This document shows positions 46,601 to 55,168 of a DNA stretch of 64,000 nucleotides, in pieces. The notes under the pieces were generated by a model, which was given only the letters and a program-made list of their open reading frames with translations, made no database searches and was not told where the DNA came from. Numbering within the stretch: position 1 is the first letter of the stretch; each line of letters begins with the position of its first letter. The DNA is from Oscillospiraceae bacterium (GTDB lineage: Bacteria > Bacillota > Clostridia > Oscillospirales > Ruminococcaceae). The stretch lies in assembly GCA_017505635.1 (NCBI GenBank), contig JAFVOU010000040.1:82617-146616 (forward strand), read 5' to 3'. A program made the position numbers and the translations under genes.

Positions 46601-47023
46601 ATGATGACACGACGCAAAGCTCGAGAAAATGCATTTATTGCGGTTTTTGAAGCAGGATTCAGTTCAAACGATATTCAGGAAATTCTTGCACTGACACAGG
46701 AAGTGCCGGAATACGGCGAATATATGCTTGATGATTTTGCCATGAGCCTTATTAATAATTATTACAACAACGCAGAAGATGTAAATGACATTATTCAGTC
46801 CAAACTTAAAAACTGGTCACAGTCCCGCATTTCCCGTGTTGCAAGCGCAGTTCTTCGTTTAAGTGTTGCGGAAATGCTTTTTTCCGAAGAAAAGGATATG
46901 GACAGCATTGTTATCAACGAAGCTGTGGAGATGTGTAAAAAATTTGCAGGCGACAACGATTATCAGTTTGTAAACGGTGTTCTTGGCGCAATAGCAAAGG
47001 ATAAAGAAGAAAAACTTCTGTAA
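46601..47023 (+). CDS. nusB: Transcription antitermination factor NusB
   Basis: A 140-residue helical protein for rRNA antitermination. Family blocks RRKARENAFIAVFE near the start and INEAVEMCKKFAGDNDYQFVNGVLG near the end are clear. GGAAGGG precedes ATGATG, and either ATG can serve. Confidence 0.94.
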   Translation: MMTRRKARENAFIAVFEAGFSSNDIQEILALTQEVPEYGEYMLDDFAMSLINNYYNNAEDVNDIIQSKLKNWSQSRISRVASAVLRLSVAEMLFSEEKDMDSIVINEAVEMCKKFAGDNDYQFVNGVLGAIAKDKEEKLL

Positions 47024-47955
47024 TGATTACATTAGGTATTGATACAAGTAACTATGCCTCTTCGATAGCGGTTATAGATTACGAAACAAACAAAATTTTA
47101 CTTAACGAAAAGCATTTCCTGCCGGTGAAACAGGGCGAGTGTGGTCTGCGTCAGCAGGATGCTGTTTTCAGTCATATAAAAAATTTAATAGAAATATTGG
47201 AGCTTGTACATAATAAATTTGATTTATCAGGTGTACAAGCTGTTGGTGTTTCAGTAAAACCTACAAATGATGAAGACTCATATATGCCTTGTTTTCTTGT
47301 GGGTAAACTTGTATCTCAGGTAATAAAAGCTGTAAAAGATATTCCTGTTGTGCACACTACACATCAGGACGGGCATCTTAACAGTGCATTATTCAGCCTG
47401 AACAATGAAAATCTCTACAGAGATAAAATTATTGTTTTTCATGTTTCGGGCGGAACAACCGATATGATTCTTGTTGAAAATGGTAAGATTGTTGAAACTG
47501 TAGGTTCTTCCAATGACCTTTTTGCAGGACAGGCGGTTGACAGACTGGGTGTTAAGCTGGGATTTCCGTTTCCTGCCGGTGTTTATGTTTCTCAGCAGGC
47601 GGAAAAATGCAGTGATACAATAAAGCCAAAAGTAAGTGTCAAAGGTCTGAACTGCAATCTTTCCGGATTGCAGAATCAGTGCGAAAAACTTCTGGAGGAT
47701 GGTGCTGACAAAGAATATGTCTGCAGATACTGTCTGTCTTTTATTGCACATACACTTATAAAAATGGCAGGCAACGCAAGGGCTGAGTTCGGCAATCTGC
47801 CGGTGGTTTTTGTTGGCGGTGTAATGAGCTCATCCGTTATAAAAAATATCGTATTAAACAAAATGAAAGACGTTCATTTTGTTGAACCGGTGTTTTCCAG
47901 TGACAATGCCATAGGCACTGCGGCAGCAGCTGCAAGAAAGGTACTTTATGGATAA
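47023..47955 (+). CDS. Kae1/TsaD-like protein (M22 paralogue)
   Basis: A 310-residue ASKHA-fold protein related to TsaD, the tRNA t6A enzyme, but distinct from it. It starts LGIDTSNYASSIAVID and keeps the metal-type H-x3-H in HQDGHLNSA. It has the phosphate loop VSGGTTDMI, and the GGVMSSS motif is late. Such Kae1-like paralogues occur in Clostridia between nusB and xseA, as here. The true TsaD is normally elsewhere, so its role is unclear. The gene shares one base with nusB. Confidence 0.8.
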   Translation: MITLGIDTSNYASSIAVIDYETNKILLNEKHFLPVKQGECGLRQQDAVFSHIKNLIEILELVHNKFDLSGVQAVGVSVKPTNDEDSYMPCFLVGKLVSQVIKAVKDIPVVHTTHQDGHLNSALFSLNNENLYRDKIIVFHVSGGTTDMILVENGKIVETVGSSNDLFAGQAVDRLGVKLGFPFPAGVYVSQQAEKCSDTIKPKVSVKGLNCNLSGLQNQCEKLLEDGADKEYVCRYCLSFIAHTLIKMAGNARAEFGNLPVVFVGGVMSSSVIKNIVLNKMKDVHFVEPVFSSDNAIGTAAAAARKVLYG

Positions 47956-49168
47956 AATTTTTACAGTTACATCCCTGAATAATTACACCAAAGGTCTTCT
48001 TGAAGAGGACTATAATCTTGCGGATGTTGCTGTGGAAGGAGAAATCTCCAATTTTGTAAACCACTATAAATCCGGTCATTATTATATGGCGCTGAAGGAT
48101 GAAAATGCTCTTATAAAAACGGTTATGTTTTCATCATACAACCGTAAATTGTCTTTTTTGCCGGAAAACGGTATGAAAGTAATTGTGCGGGGAAAAGTTT
48201 CTTTGTACGAAAGAGACGGAACATATCAGCTTTATGCTACAGATATGTTTCAGAGCGGTATAGGTCTTAAACATCTGGCATTTGAAAAGCTGAAAGAAAA
48301 ACTTTTCAAAGAAGGTCTGTTTGATGAAAAACACAAAAAACATCTGCCGGCATATCCTTTTACTGTAGGTGTGGCAACATCTGCAACAGGAGCAGCTTTG
48401 CAGGATATAATCAGTGTCACACAGCGGCGTTTTCCCTGTGCAAAACTGATTGTAGCACCATGCGGTGTACAGGGAGATGCCTCGAAAGAATCTATCATCA
48501 AAGCTATAAAGCTGCTGGATAACAACGAGGAAACAGAAGTTATTATTATTGCACGAGGCGGCGGAAGCAAGGAAGATATGTGGGTTTTTAACGATGAGGA
48601 TATAGCCAGATGTGCTTTTGCGTGCAGAAAGCCTACAGTGAGTGCAGTAGGACATGAAATAGACTGGACTATACTTGATTATGTGTGCGACAGACGTGCT
48701 GCAACACCTACTGCAGCAGCAGAGATAGTATTTCCGGATATAAGAGATATAAATTTCCGCATTATGAAATATGAAGAAACTCTTGCTGTAAATGTAAAGG
48801 GAAAAGCGGAAAGATACACAGAAAAACTGGAATATATAAAAAATTCAAAGGGTTTTAACAATATAAAAATTCTGTGCAGTCAAAGTGAAGACAGGCTTAA
48901 TTATTATCGTAAAAGCCTGTATTCTTCCATGGAAGTAAAAATAAAGGAAAATGTGCAGAGACTGCAGTATTTTGCTGATATAATTGACAGTAACAATCCG
49001 CTGTACAATCTTAAAAAAGGCTATTCGCTTATTTTCAGGGATGAAAAGCCTGTAAAAGCTGATGAAACAATTAACAGAAATGACAAAATAACGGTGCGTA
49101 CCCACAGTCAGATTTTAAACTGTACTGTAGACAGCACTGCAGCAGTAAAAAAGAAGGGGATAATATGA
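47948..49168 (+). CDS. xseA: Exodeoxyribonuclease VII large subunit
   Basis: A 406-residue XseA. The N-terminal OB domain (about 5-100) with VEGEISNFVNHYKSGHYYMALKD is followed by the catalytic region with VGVATSATGAALQDI, IIIARGGGSKEDMW and the VGHEIDWTILDYVCDRRAATPTAAAE block. The C-terminal coiled coil is shorter than in E. coli. It overlaps the genes on both sides. Confidence 0.95.
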   Translation: MDKIFTVTSLNNYTKGLLEEDYNLADVAVEGEISNFVNHYKSGHYYMALKDENALIKTVMFSSYNRKLSFLPENGMKVIVRGKVSLYERDGTYQLYATDMFQSGIGLKHLAFEKLKEKLFKEGLFDEKHKKHLPAYPFTVGVATSATGAALQDIISVTQRRFPCAKLIVAPCGVQGDASKESIIKAIKLLDNNEETEVIIIARGGGSKEDMWVFNDEDIARCAFACRKPTVSAVGHEIDWTILDYVCDRRAATPTAAAEIVFPDIRDINFRIMKYEETLAVNVKGKAERYTEKLEYIKNSKGFNNIKILCSQSEDRLNYYRKSLYSSMEVKIKENVQRLQYFADIIDSNNPLYNLKKGYSLIFRDEKPVKADETINRNDKITVRTHSQILNCTVDSTAAVKKKGII

Positions 49169-49350
49169 AACTGACTTTTGAGCAGGCGATGGAAAGACTG
49201 GAAGAAATTTCAGAAACATTAAGCACGGGCGATGTTTCTATAGATGAGTCCCTTAAGCTTTATGCTGAAGGCACAAAACTTATAAAAATGTGCAGTGAAA
49301 AGCTTAAAAACGTATCACTTAAAATTGAAGAAATTGACTCTGGGTTATAA
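49165..49350 (+). CDS. xseB: Exodeoxyribonuclease VII small subunit
   Basis: A 61-residue XseB with the family pattern FEQAMERLEEI and then LKLYAEGTKLIKMCSEKL. ATGA overlap with xseA ensures coupled translation. Confidence 0.94.
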   Translation: MKLTFEQAMERLEEISETLSTGDVSIDESLKLYAEGTKLIKMCSEKLKNVSLKIEEIDSGL

Positions 49351-49363
49351 AGGAGTTTTAAAT

Positions 49364-50233
49364 ATGATAAATGAATTTTTGCAGAAAACAGAACAGGAAC
49401 TTGTAAAAAACTGTGACTTGTATTTTTACAGTGACAGCCAGGTAAATAAAGCGGCAAGATATTCTCTGCTCAATGCAGGAAAACGTGTAAGAGCGATGTT
49501 TGTTTATCTTACAGCACAGATGTGTGGTGCAGACTGGGAAAAATATACAGACTTTGCATGCGGTGTTGAAATGATACACTGCTATTCACTTATTCACGAT
49601 GATTTGCCCTGTATGGACAATGATGACCTTCGCAGGGGGAAACCTTCCTGCCACAAGGCATTTCCGGAAAACACAGCACTGCTTGCAGGTGATGCACTCC
49701 TTGGCTGTGGTATAGAAACAGCTGCAAATTCAAAAGAATTTTCTGTAGAGGATCGTCTTAAGGCGGTAACGATGATGTGTGCTGCTATGGGTCCTAGAGG
49801 AATGATTTACGGTCAGGAACTTGACCTTAAATACGAAACTGAAAAGGCAGATAAAGAACAGCTTGCACTTATTCATAAAAACAAAACCGGTCAGCTTATT
49901 TCACTTTGCGGCAAACTGGGCACTCTTGGGTGTACACTTACAGCAGAGCAGAGAAATGCTGTAGATGTATTCTTTGCAAACACCGGTCTTGTGTTCCAGA
50001 TAGTTGATGATATTCTGGATGTCGAAGGAAGCGAAGAAGAACTTGGCAAACCTATCGGCAGTGACAATGAAAACGGCAAGTCCACATTTATAACACTTTA
50101 TGGTCTTGAAGAATCAAAAAGAAAGGTTGAAGAACTGACAGAAGAAGCCAATGAATTGCTTTATTCTCAGTTCGGGGAAAAGGCAGACAATCTTATAAAT
50201 TATACAAAGATGTTGTCACAGAGAAAAAAATAA
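49364..50233 (+). CDS. ispA: Geranyl/farnesyl diphosphate synthase
   Basis: A 289-residue short-chain prenyl transferase. First Asp-rich motif DDLPCMDNDDLRRG is near 80-93 and second QIVDDILD near 210-217. GGKRVRAMF, the chain-start block, is near 40-47. AAGGAGTTTTAA places the start at the ATG at 49364. It joins xseB and dxs in the standard cluster and draws on the MEP pathway that Dxs opens. Confidence 0.94.
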   Translation: MINEFLQKTEQELVKNCDLYFYSDSQVNKAARYSLLNAGKRVRAMFVYLTAQMCGADWEKYTDFACGVEMIHCYSLIHDDLPCMDNDDLRRGKPSCHKAFPENTALLAGDALLGCGIETAANSKEFSVEDRLKAVTMMCAAMGPRGMIYGQELDLKYETEKADKEQLALIHKNKTGQLISLCGKLGTLGCTLTAEQRNAVDVFFANTGLVFQIVDDILDVEGSEEELGKPIGSDNENGKSTFITLYGLEESKRKVEELTEEANELLYSQFGEKADNLINYTKMLSQRKK

Positions 50234-50245
50234 AGGAAACAGTAT

Positions 50246-50707
50246 ATGTCAGAAGTATTTACCGGAATTATTAACAATTACATTATCCAGGTAGCGGCAT
50301 TGTCCTGGCTTACAGCACAGGTACTTAAAACAATAATTAATATGGCAATTACAAAACAGTTTAAAGCAGAGCGTTTGGTTGGTGCGGGTGGTATGCCAAG
50401 TTCACATACAGCACTGGTTGTGTCTGCAGCTATTGCAACGGCAAAACAGTGCGGCACATCTTCACCGGAATTTGCTTTGGCGGCAATGTTTGCTGCGGTT
50501 GTTATGTATGATGCAATGGGGGTAAGATATGCAGCGGGTGAACAGGCCAAAGTTATAAATCAGCTGGTTGATGAATGGCTTGATACCGTTAAATTTGACC
50601 AGGAAAAAATCCCTCATTTCAAAGAACTTAAGGAGATGCTTGGGCATACACCTATCGAAGTTATCGGCGGCATTATTGTTGGTGTTGTGATTTCATTAAT
50701 TATATAA
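50246..50707 (+). CDS. yuiD: Divergent PAP2-family membrane protein (YuiD-like)
   Basis: A 153-residue protein of the DUF212/acid phosphatase-like family. The hallmark GGMPSSHTALVVSAAIA (about 49-65) carries the SxxH-type core, followed by YDAMGVRYAAG and LGHTPIEVIGG. It may dephosphorylate a polyprenyl diphosphate, which would fit the neighbouring ispA and dxs (inference). Confidence 0.88.
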   Translation: MSEVFTGIINNYIIQVAALSWLTAQVLKTIINMAITKQFKAERLVGAGGMPSSHTALVVSAAIATAKQCGTSSPEFALAAMFAAVVMYDAMGVRYAAGEQAKVINQLVDEWLDTVKFDQEKIPHFKELKEMLGHTPIEVIGGIIVGVVISLII

Positions 50708-50717
50708 GGAAAAAGTT

Positions 50718-52583
50718 ATGGAATATAAATTGTTGAATACAATAAACTGCAGCGAAGATGTTGCGGATTTAAAGCTGGAACAGCTTCCTGAATTATGCGA
50801 AGAAGTACGTCATTTTCTTATCGAAAATGTTTCAAAAACAGGCGGTCATCTTTCTGCAAACCTTGGCACTGTAGAAGCTATAACTGCGATGCATTATAAC
50901 TTTGTAACTCCGCTTAACGAATTTGTTTTTGACGTTGGTCATCAGTGCTATACACATAAAATATATACCGGCAGAAGAAAAGATTTTGCAGGATTGAGAA
51001 AACATAACGGATTGTCCGGTTTTCCGTCTCCGAATGAAAGCATGCATGATGCCTTTATTTCAGGTCACGGCAGTGCGGCAATTTCCGTTGCAATAGGTCT
51101 TGCCACAGCAAAAAAATTGAAAGGTGAACCTGGCAAAGTTATTGCTATGGTTGGCGACGGTGCTTTTACCGGTGGTATGGTCTATGAAGGAATGAACAAC
51201 GTAAAGGAAAATCTGGATAACCTTATTGTTATTCTAAATGACAATAAAATGTCCATTTCAAAAAACGTTGGTTCCATGTCAAACTATCTTTCAAGACTCA
51301 GAACAAAAGAAGAATATATAAATGCCAAAAAAAATGTAACAGGTATGCTGGACAAAGTTCCTTATGTGGGCAAACCAATAAGCAATGCTATTTCATCTTC
51401 CAAATCTGCAATCAGAAGAAGTATGTACAACAGCACTATGTTTGAAGAACTTGGTTTTATCTATCATAAGGTTGAAGACGGCAACAATGTTTTTAAGGTG
51501 AACGATGCTTTAAGGGCGGCAAAATATGCTGATGGCCCTGTGTTTATCCATATGATAACTGTAAAGGGAAAAGGTTATACACCTGCAGAAGAGAACCCTG
51601 GTGCATTTCATGGCGTAGGCAGTTTCAATGTTGAAAAGGTGGCCGACCCAGATGTGGCACCAAGTGATTCTTTCTCTACAGTTTTTGGCCGCAATCTGTC
51701 GGATCTTGCATATACAAACAAAAAAATCTGCGCAATAACTGCAGCGATGAAATATGGTACAGGTCTGCAGTTTTTCTATAAAGAACACAAAGAAAGATTT
51801 TTTGATGTGGGTATGGCGGAAGAACACGCAGTTACATTTGCTTCTGCCATGGCAAAAAGCGGTCTGATGCCGGTTGTATGTGTTTATTCAACATTTATGC
51901 AGCGCGCTATGGACCAGTTTATCCATGATACATCGTTGCTTAACCTTAATGTTATGTTTGCAATTGACCGAGCAGGGCTTGTGCCTGGGGACGGTGAAAC
52001 ACATCAGGGTATTCACGATATCAGCATTTTTGCAAACTATGAACATGTGCCTGTTGCGTGTCCGTCAAACTATGACGAACTTAAATACTGGCAGGAGTAT
52101 CTGATAAACAATGTAAAAGGTCCAAAGGTTATCAGATATGCCCGTGGCGGTCAGGATGCATACATTGCTGACTATAAGTGTACACAGAATTTTTATGATG
52201 TTATAGGCGAAAGCAAAGAGCATATAATTGTCTGTTACGGCAGACAGTTCGTCGAAGCATTGAAAGCAAGAGAGATGCTTAAAGAACAGGGCATTGAGGT
52301 TTCTATACTCAAGCTTAACCTTGTAAATCCGCTGCTTCCTGAAATGATAGATATGCTTTGTGAATACAAAAATATCTACAGTTTTGAAGAACACGTTAAA
52401 AATGGCAGTATAAGTGCAAAACTTGGCCTTGCCCTTATGGATAACGGATTTAAAAACAATTATAAATATACCTGTGTAAAAAACTACACAGTTTATCATG
52501 CAAATATACCACAGCTGCAGAAAATCTGCGGACTTGATGCAGAAAGTATTGTGGAAAAGATAAAGGAAAACAATGAAAATTAG
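50718..52583 (+). CDS. dxs: 1-Deoxy-D-xylulose-5-phosphate synthase
   Basis: A 621-residue thiamine diphosphate enzyme and the first step of the MEP isoprenoid pathway. GHQCYTHKIYTGR is near 75-87, the ThDP motif GDGAFTGGMVYEGMNN is near 148-163, the catalytic Glu is in AEEHAV, and DRAGLVPGDGETHQG is present. Length is standard. It overlaps tlyA by 11 bases. Confidence 0.96.
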   Translation: MEYKLLNTINCSEDVADLKLEQLPELCEEVRHFLIENVSKTGGHLSANLGTVEAITAMHYNFVTPLNEFVFDVGHQCYTHKIYTGRRKDFAGLRKHNGLSGFPSPNESMHDAFISGHGSAAISVAIGLATAKKLKGEPGKVIAMVGDGAFTGGMVYEGMNNVKENLDNLIVILNDNKMSISKNVGSMSNYLSRLRTKEEYINAKKNVTGMLDKVPYVGKPISNAISSSKSAIRRSMYNSTMFEELGFIYHKVEDGNNVFKVNDALRAAKYADGPVFIHMITVKGKGYTPAEENPGAFHGVGSFNVEKVADPDVAPSDSFSTVFGRNLSDLAYTNKKICAITAAMKYGTGLQFFYKEHKERFFDVGMAEEHAVTFASAMAKSGLMPVVCVYSTFMQRAMDQFIHDTSLLNLNVMFAIDRAGLVPGDGETHQGIHDISIFANYEHVPVACPSNYDELKYWQEYLINNVKGPKVIRYARGGQDAYIADYKCTQNFYDVIGESKEHIIVCYGRQFVEALKAREMLKEQGIEVSILKLNLVNPLLPEMIDMLCEYKNIYSFEEHVKNGSISAKLGLALMDNGFKNNYKYTCVKNYTVYHANIPQLQKICGLDAESIVEKIKENNEN

Positions 52584-53376
52584 ATTAGACCAGTATGTAT
52601 TTGAAGAAGGTTATACCGAATCACGTCAGCGTGCGCAGGCACTTATTATGGCGGGAATTGTATTTGTAAATAACCAGAAGGTGGACAAGGCAGGTTATAT
52701 GGTCAAGGACACCGACAAGGTTGAAGTGCGCGGCAAAGACCTTAAATATGTAAGCCGAGGCGGCTATAAGCTTGAAAAAGCAATCGAACTGTACAGCCTT
52801 GACCTTAAAGACAGGGTTTGTATGGATATCGGTGCATCTACAGGCGGCTTTACCGACTGTATGCTGCAGAATGGTGCAAAAAAAGTTTATTCAGTTGATG
52901 TTGGGTACGGTCAGCTTGCGTGGAAACTGCGCACTGATGAACGCGTTGTAAATATGGAAAAAACCAATATCCGCAATGTTACAGCCGAAGACCTTGATGA
53001 AAAGATAAACTTTTTCAGTGTTGATGTGTCTTTTATTTCCCTCAAACATATTTTTCCTGTTGCATATGCAATTTCAACTGAAGATGTTATCGGTGCATGT
53101 CTTGTAAAACCTCAGTTTGAAGCAGGAAAAGAAAAAGTTGGTAAAAAAGGTGTGGTGCGCGACAGTGCAGTGCACAAGGAAGTTATTCTCAATGTAATGG
53201 AATATGTACATCAGAACGGCTTTTTTATAAAAGAACTTACCTTTTCGCCGATAAAAGGACCTGAGGGAAATATTGAATTTTTAATTGTTATCACAAAAAA
53301 TGAGGCAGATAATCTTATAACAGAAGCTGAGGTTGATTTGGTTGTAAATCAGGCAAAGCAGACTTTGGGAGAATAA
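52573..53376 (+). CDS. tlyA: TlyA-family rRNA methyltransferase/S4 protein
   Basis: A 267-residue protein with an N-terminal S4 domain (about 1-65) and an FtsJ-like Rossmann domain with DIGASTGGFTDCMLQ near 84-98 and Lys-Asp-Lys-Glu catalytic positions (YSVDVGYGQLAWKLR; KPQFEAGKE). It probably 2'-O-methylates rRNA; the name in Bacillus is YqxC. It starts inside the dxs end. Confidence 0.92.
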   Translation: MKIRLDQYVFEEGYTESRQRAQALIMAGIVFVNNQKVDKAGYMVKDTDKVEVRGKDLKYVSRGGYKLEKAIELYSLDLKDRVCMDIGASTGGFTDCMLQNGAKKVYSVDVGYGQLAWKLRTDERVVNMEKTNIRNVTAEDLDEKINFFSVDVSFISLKHIFPVAYAISTEDVIGACLVKPQFEAGKEKVGKKGVVRDSAVHKEVILNVMEYVHQNGFFIKELTFSPIKGPEGNIEFLIVITKNEADNLITEAEVDLVVNQAKQTLGE

Positions 53377-53377
53377 A

Positions 53378-54190
53378 ATGAAAATATTCATTAAAGCAAG
53401 CCAAAATAAAAACTGTGTTCCTGCTTTGGATGAAATTAAAAATATTATTGAAAGATACGGACATTCGTATGTTGTGTGCACTGATATTACCAAACAGGAT
53501 GAACATCATATTGCAGAATGTGACCTGATAATAACTGTAGGCGGCGACGGCACACTGCTGTCCATGAAAACTCCTGCGGTAAAGTACAGTAAAAATATTC
53601 TTGGTATAAATGTAGGCAGACTGGGATTTTTGACAGCAATTGAAGGCAACCAGCTGGAAGATTTATGTGATTTTTTTGAGCACAGAAATAATTTTGAAAT
53701 CAAAAAGCATTCACTTCTCAAAGCAAGAATCAACAACGGAAACTGGAAATACTGCCTTAATGATGTTGTAATTGCAAAACATATGTTTTCCAATACAATT
53801 TCAACCGAAGTTTTCTGCAACGAAAGCAAAATAGCAAGTATTGTATGTGACAGCATTATTGCTGCGACTTCAACAGGTTCAACAGCATATTCGCTGTCTG
53901 CAGGTGGTCCGATAGTGGACAATGACCTCAATGCACTGGTTATAAGCCCGGTTGCTGTGCACAGTCTGAATGCAACCCCTATGGTTGTTGCAAAGGACAA
54001 AAAGATTACCGTAAAGTTCGATACTGCAAGAAATCAGGATATCTATGTATCTTTTGATGGTGAAAACCATAAACAGATTGATGAAAATGACATTGTTTCC
54101 ATACAGCTTTCAAATAAAGCGTTAAATATTTATTCGGCAAAAAATATGGGGCAGTTTGCCAAAGTCGATAAAAAAATAAAATCCAGATAA
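53378..54190 (+). CDS. nadK: NAD kinase
   Basis: A 270-residue ATP-NAD kinase. It has the GGDGT motif (VGGDGTLL near 50-57), then NVGRLGFLT and TSTGSTAYSLSAGGPIV, which make up the family signature. It is 1 base behind tlyA and makes NADP. Confidence 0.95.
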   Translation: MKIFIKASQNKNCVPALDEIKNIIERYGHSYVVCTDITKQDEHHIAECDLIITVGGDGTLLSMKTPAVKYSKNILGINVGRLGFLTAIEGNQLEDLCDFFEHRNNFEIKKHSLLKARINNGNWKYCLNDVVIAKHMFSNTISTEVFCNESKIASIVCDSIIAATSTGSTAYSLSAGGPIVDNDLNALVISPVAVHSLNATPMVVAKDKKITVKFDTARNQDIYVSFDGENHKQIDENDIVSIQLSNKALNIYSAKNMGQFAKVDKKIKSR

Positions 54191-54205
54191 ACAAGGAGAA
54201 CCAAT

Positions 54206-54661
54206 ATGAAGAAAAACCGTCACAAGAAAATACTTTCTCTTATTCAGGAAAATAATATTGACCGTCAGGAAGTTCTGCTTGAATATCTTAACAATGCAGG
54301 ATTTGCAGTTACACAGGCAACTGTTTCCCGTGACATCAAGGAACTTAACCTTGTAAAAATTGTATCTTCAACGGGCGAATATAAATATGCACAGAATACA
54401 ATAGTTGAAGATACAAAAGCTACTTTTAACAGATTTGACTATATTTTTTCAGAATCAATAAAATCTGTTGACTATGCAATGAACACAGTTGTTATCAAAT
54501 GCCACACAGCTATGGCTCAGGCAGCCTGCGAAGTGTTTGACAGCCTTAAATGGGACGGTGTTGTTGGCACTATTGCAGGTGAAAACACAATCTTTATACT
54601 TATGCGCACAGAAGATATGGCGCACAAACTTAACGATAAACTTAAACAGTATATAAAATAG
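54206..54661 (+). CDS. argR: Arginine repressor ArgR
   Basis: A 151-residue regulator with a winged helix (about 1-75, QATVSRDIKELNL) and a C-terminal oligomerisation/arginine-binding domain with GTIAGENTIFILM near 119-131. AAGGAGAACC precedes the ATG. Argenine genes are not in the window; this place before recN is conserved in Firmicutes. Confidence 0.94.
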   Translation: MKKNRHKKILSLIQENNIDRQEVLLEYLNNAGFAVTQATVSRDIKELNLVKIVSSTGEYKYAQNTIVEDTKATFNRFDYIFSESIKSVDYAMNTVVIKCHTAMAQAACEVFDSLKWDGVVGTIAGENTIFILMRTEDMAHKLNDKLKQYIK

Positions 54662-54667
54662 AATTTG

Positions 54668-55153
54668 ATGAGTATTATAAACTATTTTAAAGGAAAAACC
54701 GATGACGGAAAAGATAAGATGAGCATGATACATTATTGGGGACTTCCTGGTTTTCCGTTCAAATTTCCTTGTAATATGATTATAAACCCTGAAAAATCTG
54801 CCCTGGAATTTTCAGACATTATTGATAAAGAAAAACCATCTGTATTATTGCCTTTTTATAAAATAACAGGTGTAGGATTAGTGTCTTCCAAAGAAATAGA
54901 AGCTCAACGTATGTCAGGCATAAATTACAGAGGAGATTTGCTTATCGATGCTGCTGTAAAGGTTTTAAGGAATCTTGACTATAAAGAAAGAAAAAAATGC
55001 GGATATCTTTATATTGTGAATTATTGGCACAATGATACAATAGCATCTATAATTCTCCGTGAAAACGGAAATTTGAATTATTCAAAATTTCATAAGATAT
55101 TAAAGCAGTATATCCAAGAGAGGAAAATCAGCAAAGAAGATATTATCCTTTAA
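54668..55153 (+). CDS. Hypothetical protein between argR and recN
   Basis: A 161-residue soluble protein with no signal peptide or helix. It contains HYWGLPGFPFKFPCNMII early and alternating strand-like segments (VLLPFYKITGVGLVSSKEIE; CGYLYIVNYW), which would fit a small beta-rich fold such as a bacterial PH-like domain; that is a guess. No good ribosome site precedes the ATG, 6 bases after argR, so translation may be coupled. I do not recognise it. Confidence 0.65.
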   Translation: MSIINYFKGKTDDGKDKMSMIHYWGLPGFPFKFPCNMIINPEKSALEFSDIIDKEKPSVLLPFYKITGVGLVSSKEIEAQRMSGINYRGDLLIDAAVKVLRNLDYKERKKCGYLYIVNYWHNDTIASIILRENGNLNYSKFHKILKQYIQERKISKEDIIL

Positions 55154-55168
55154 ATTTGAGGTGTTCAG

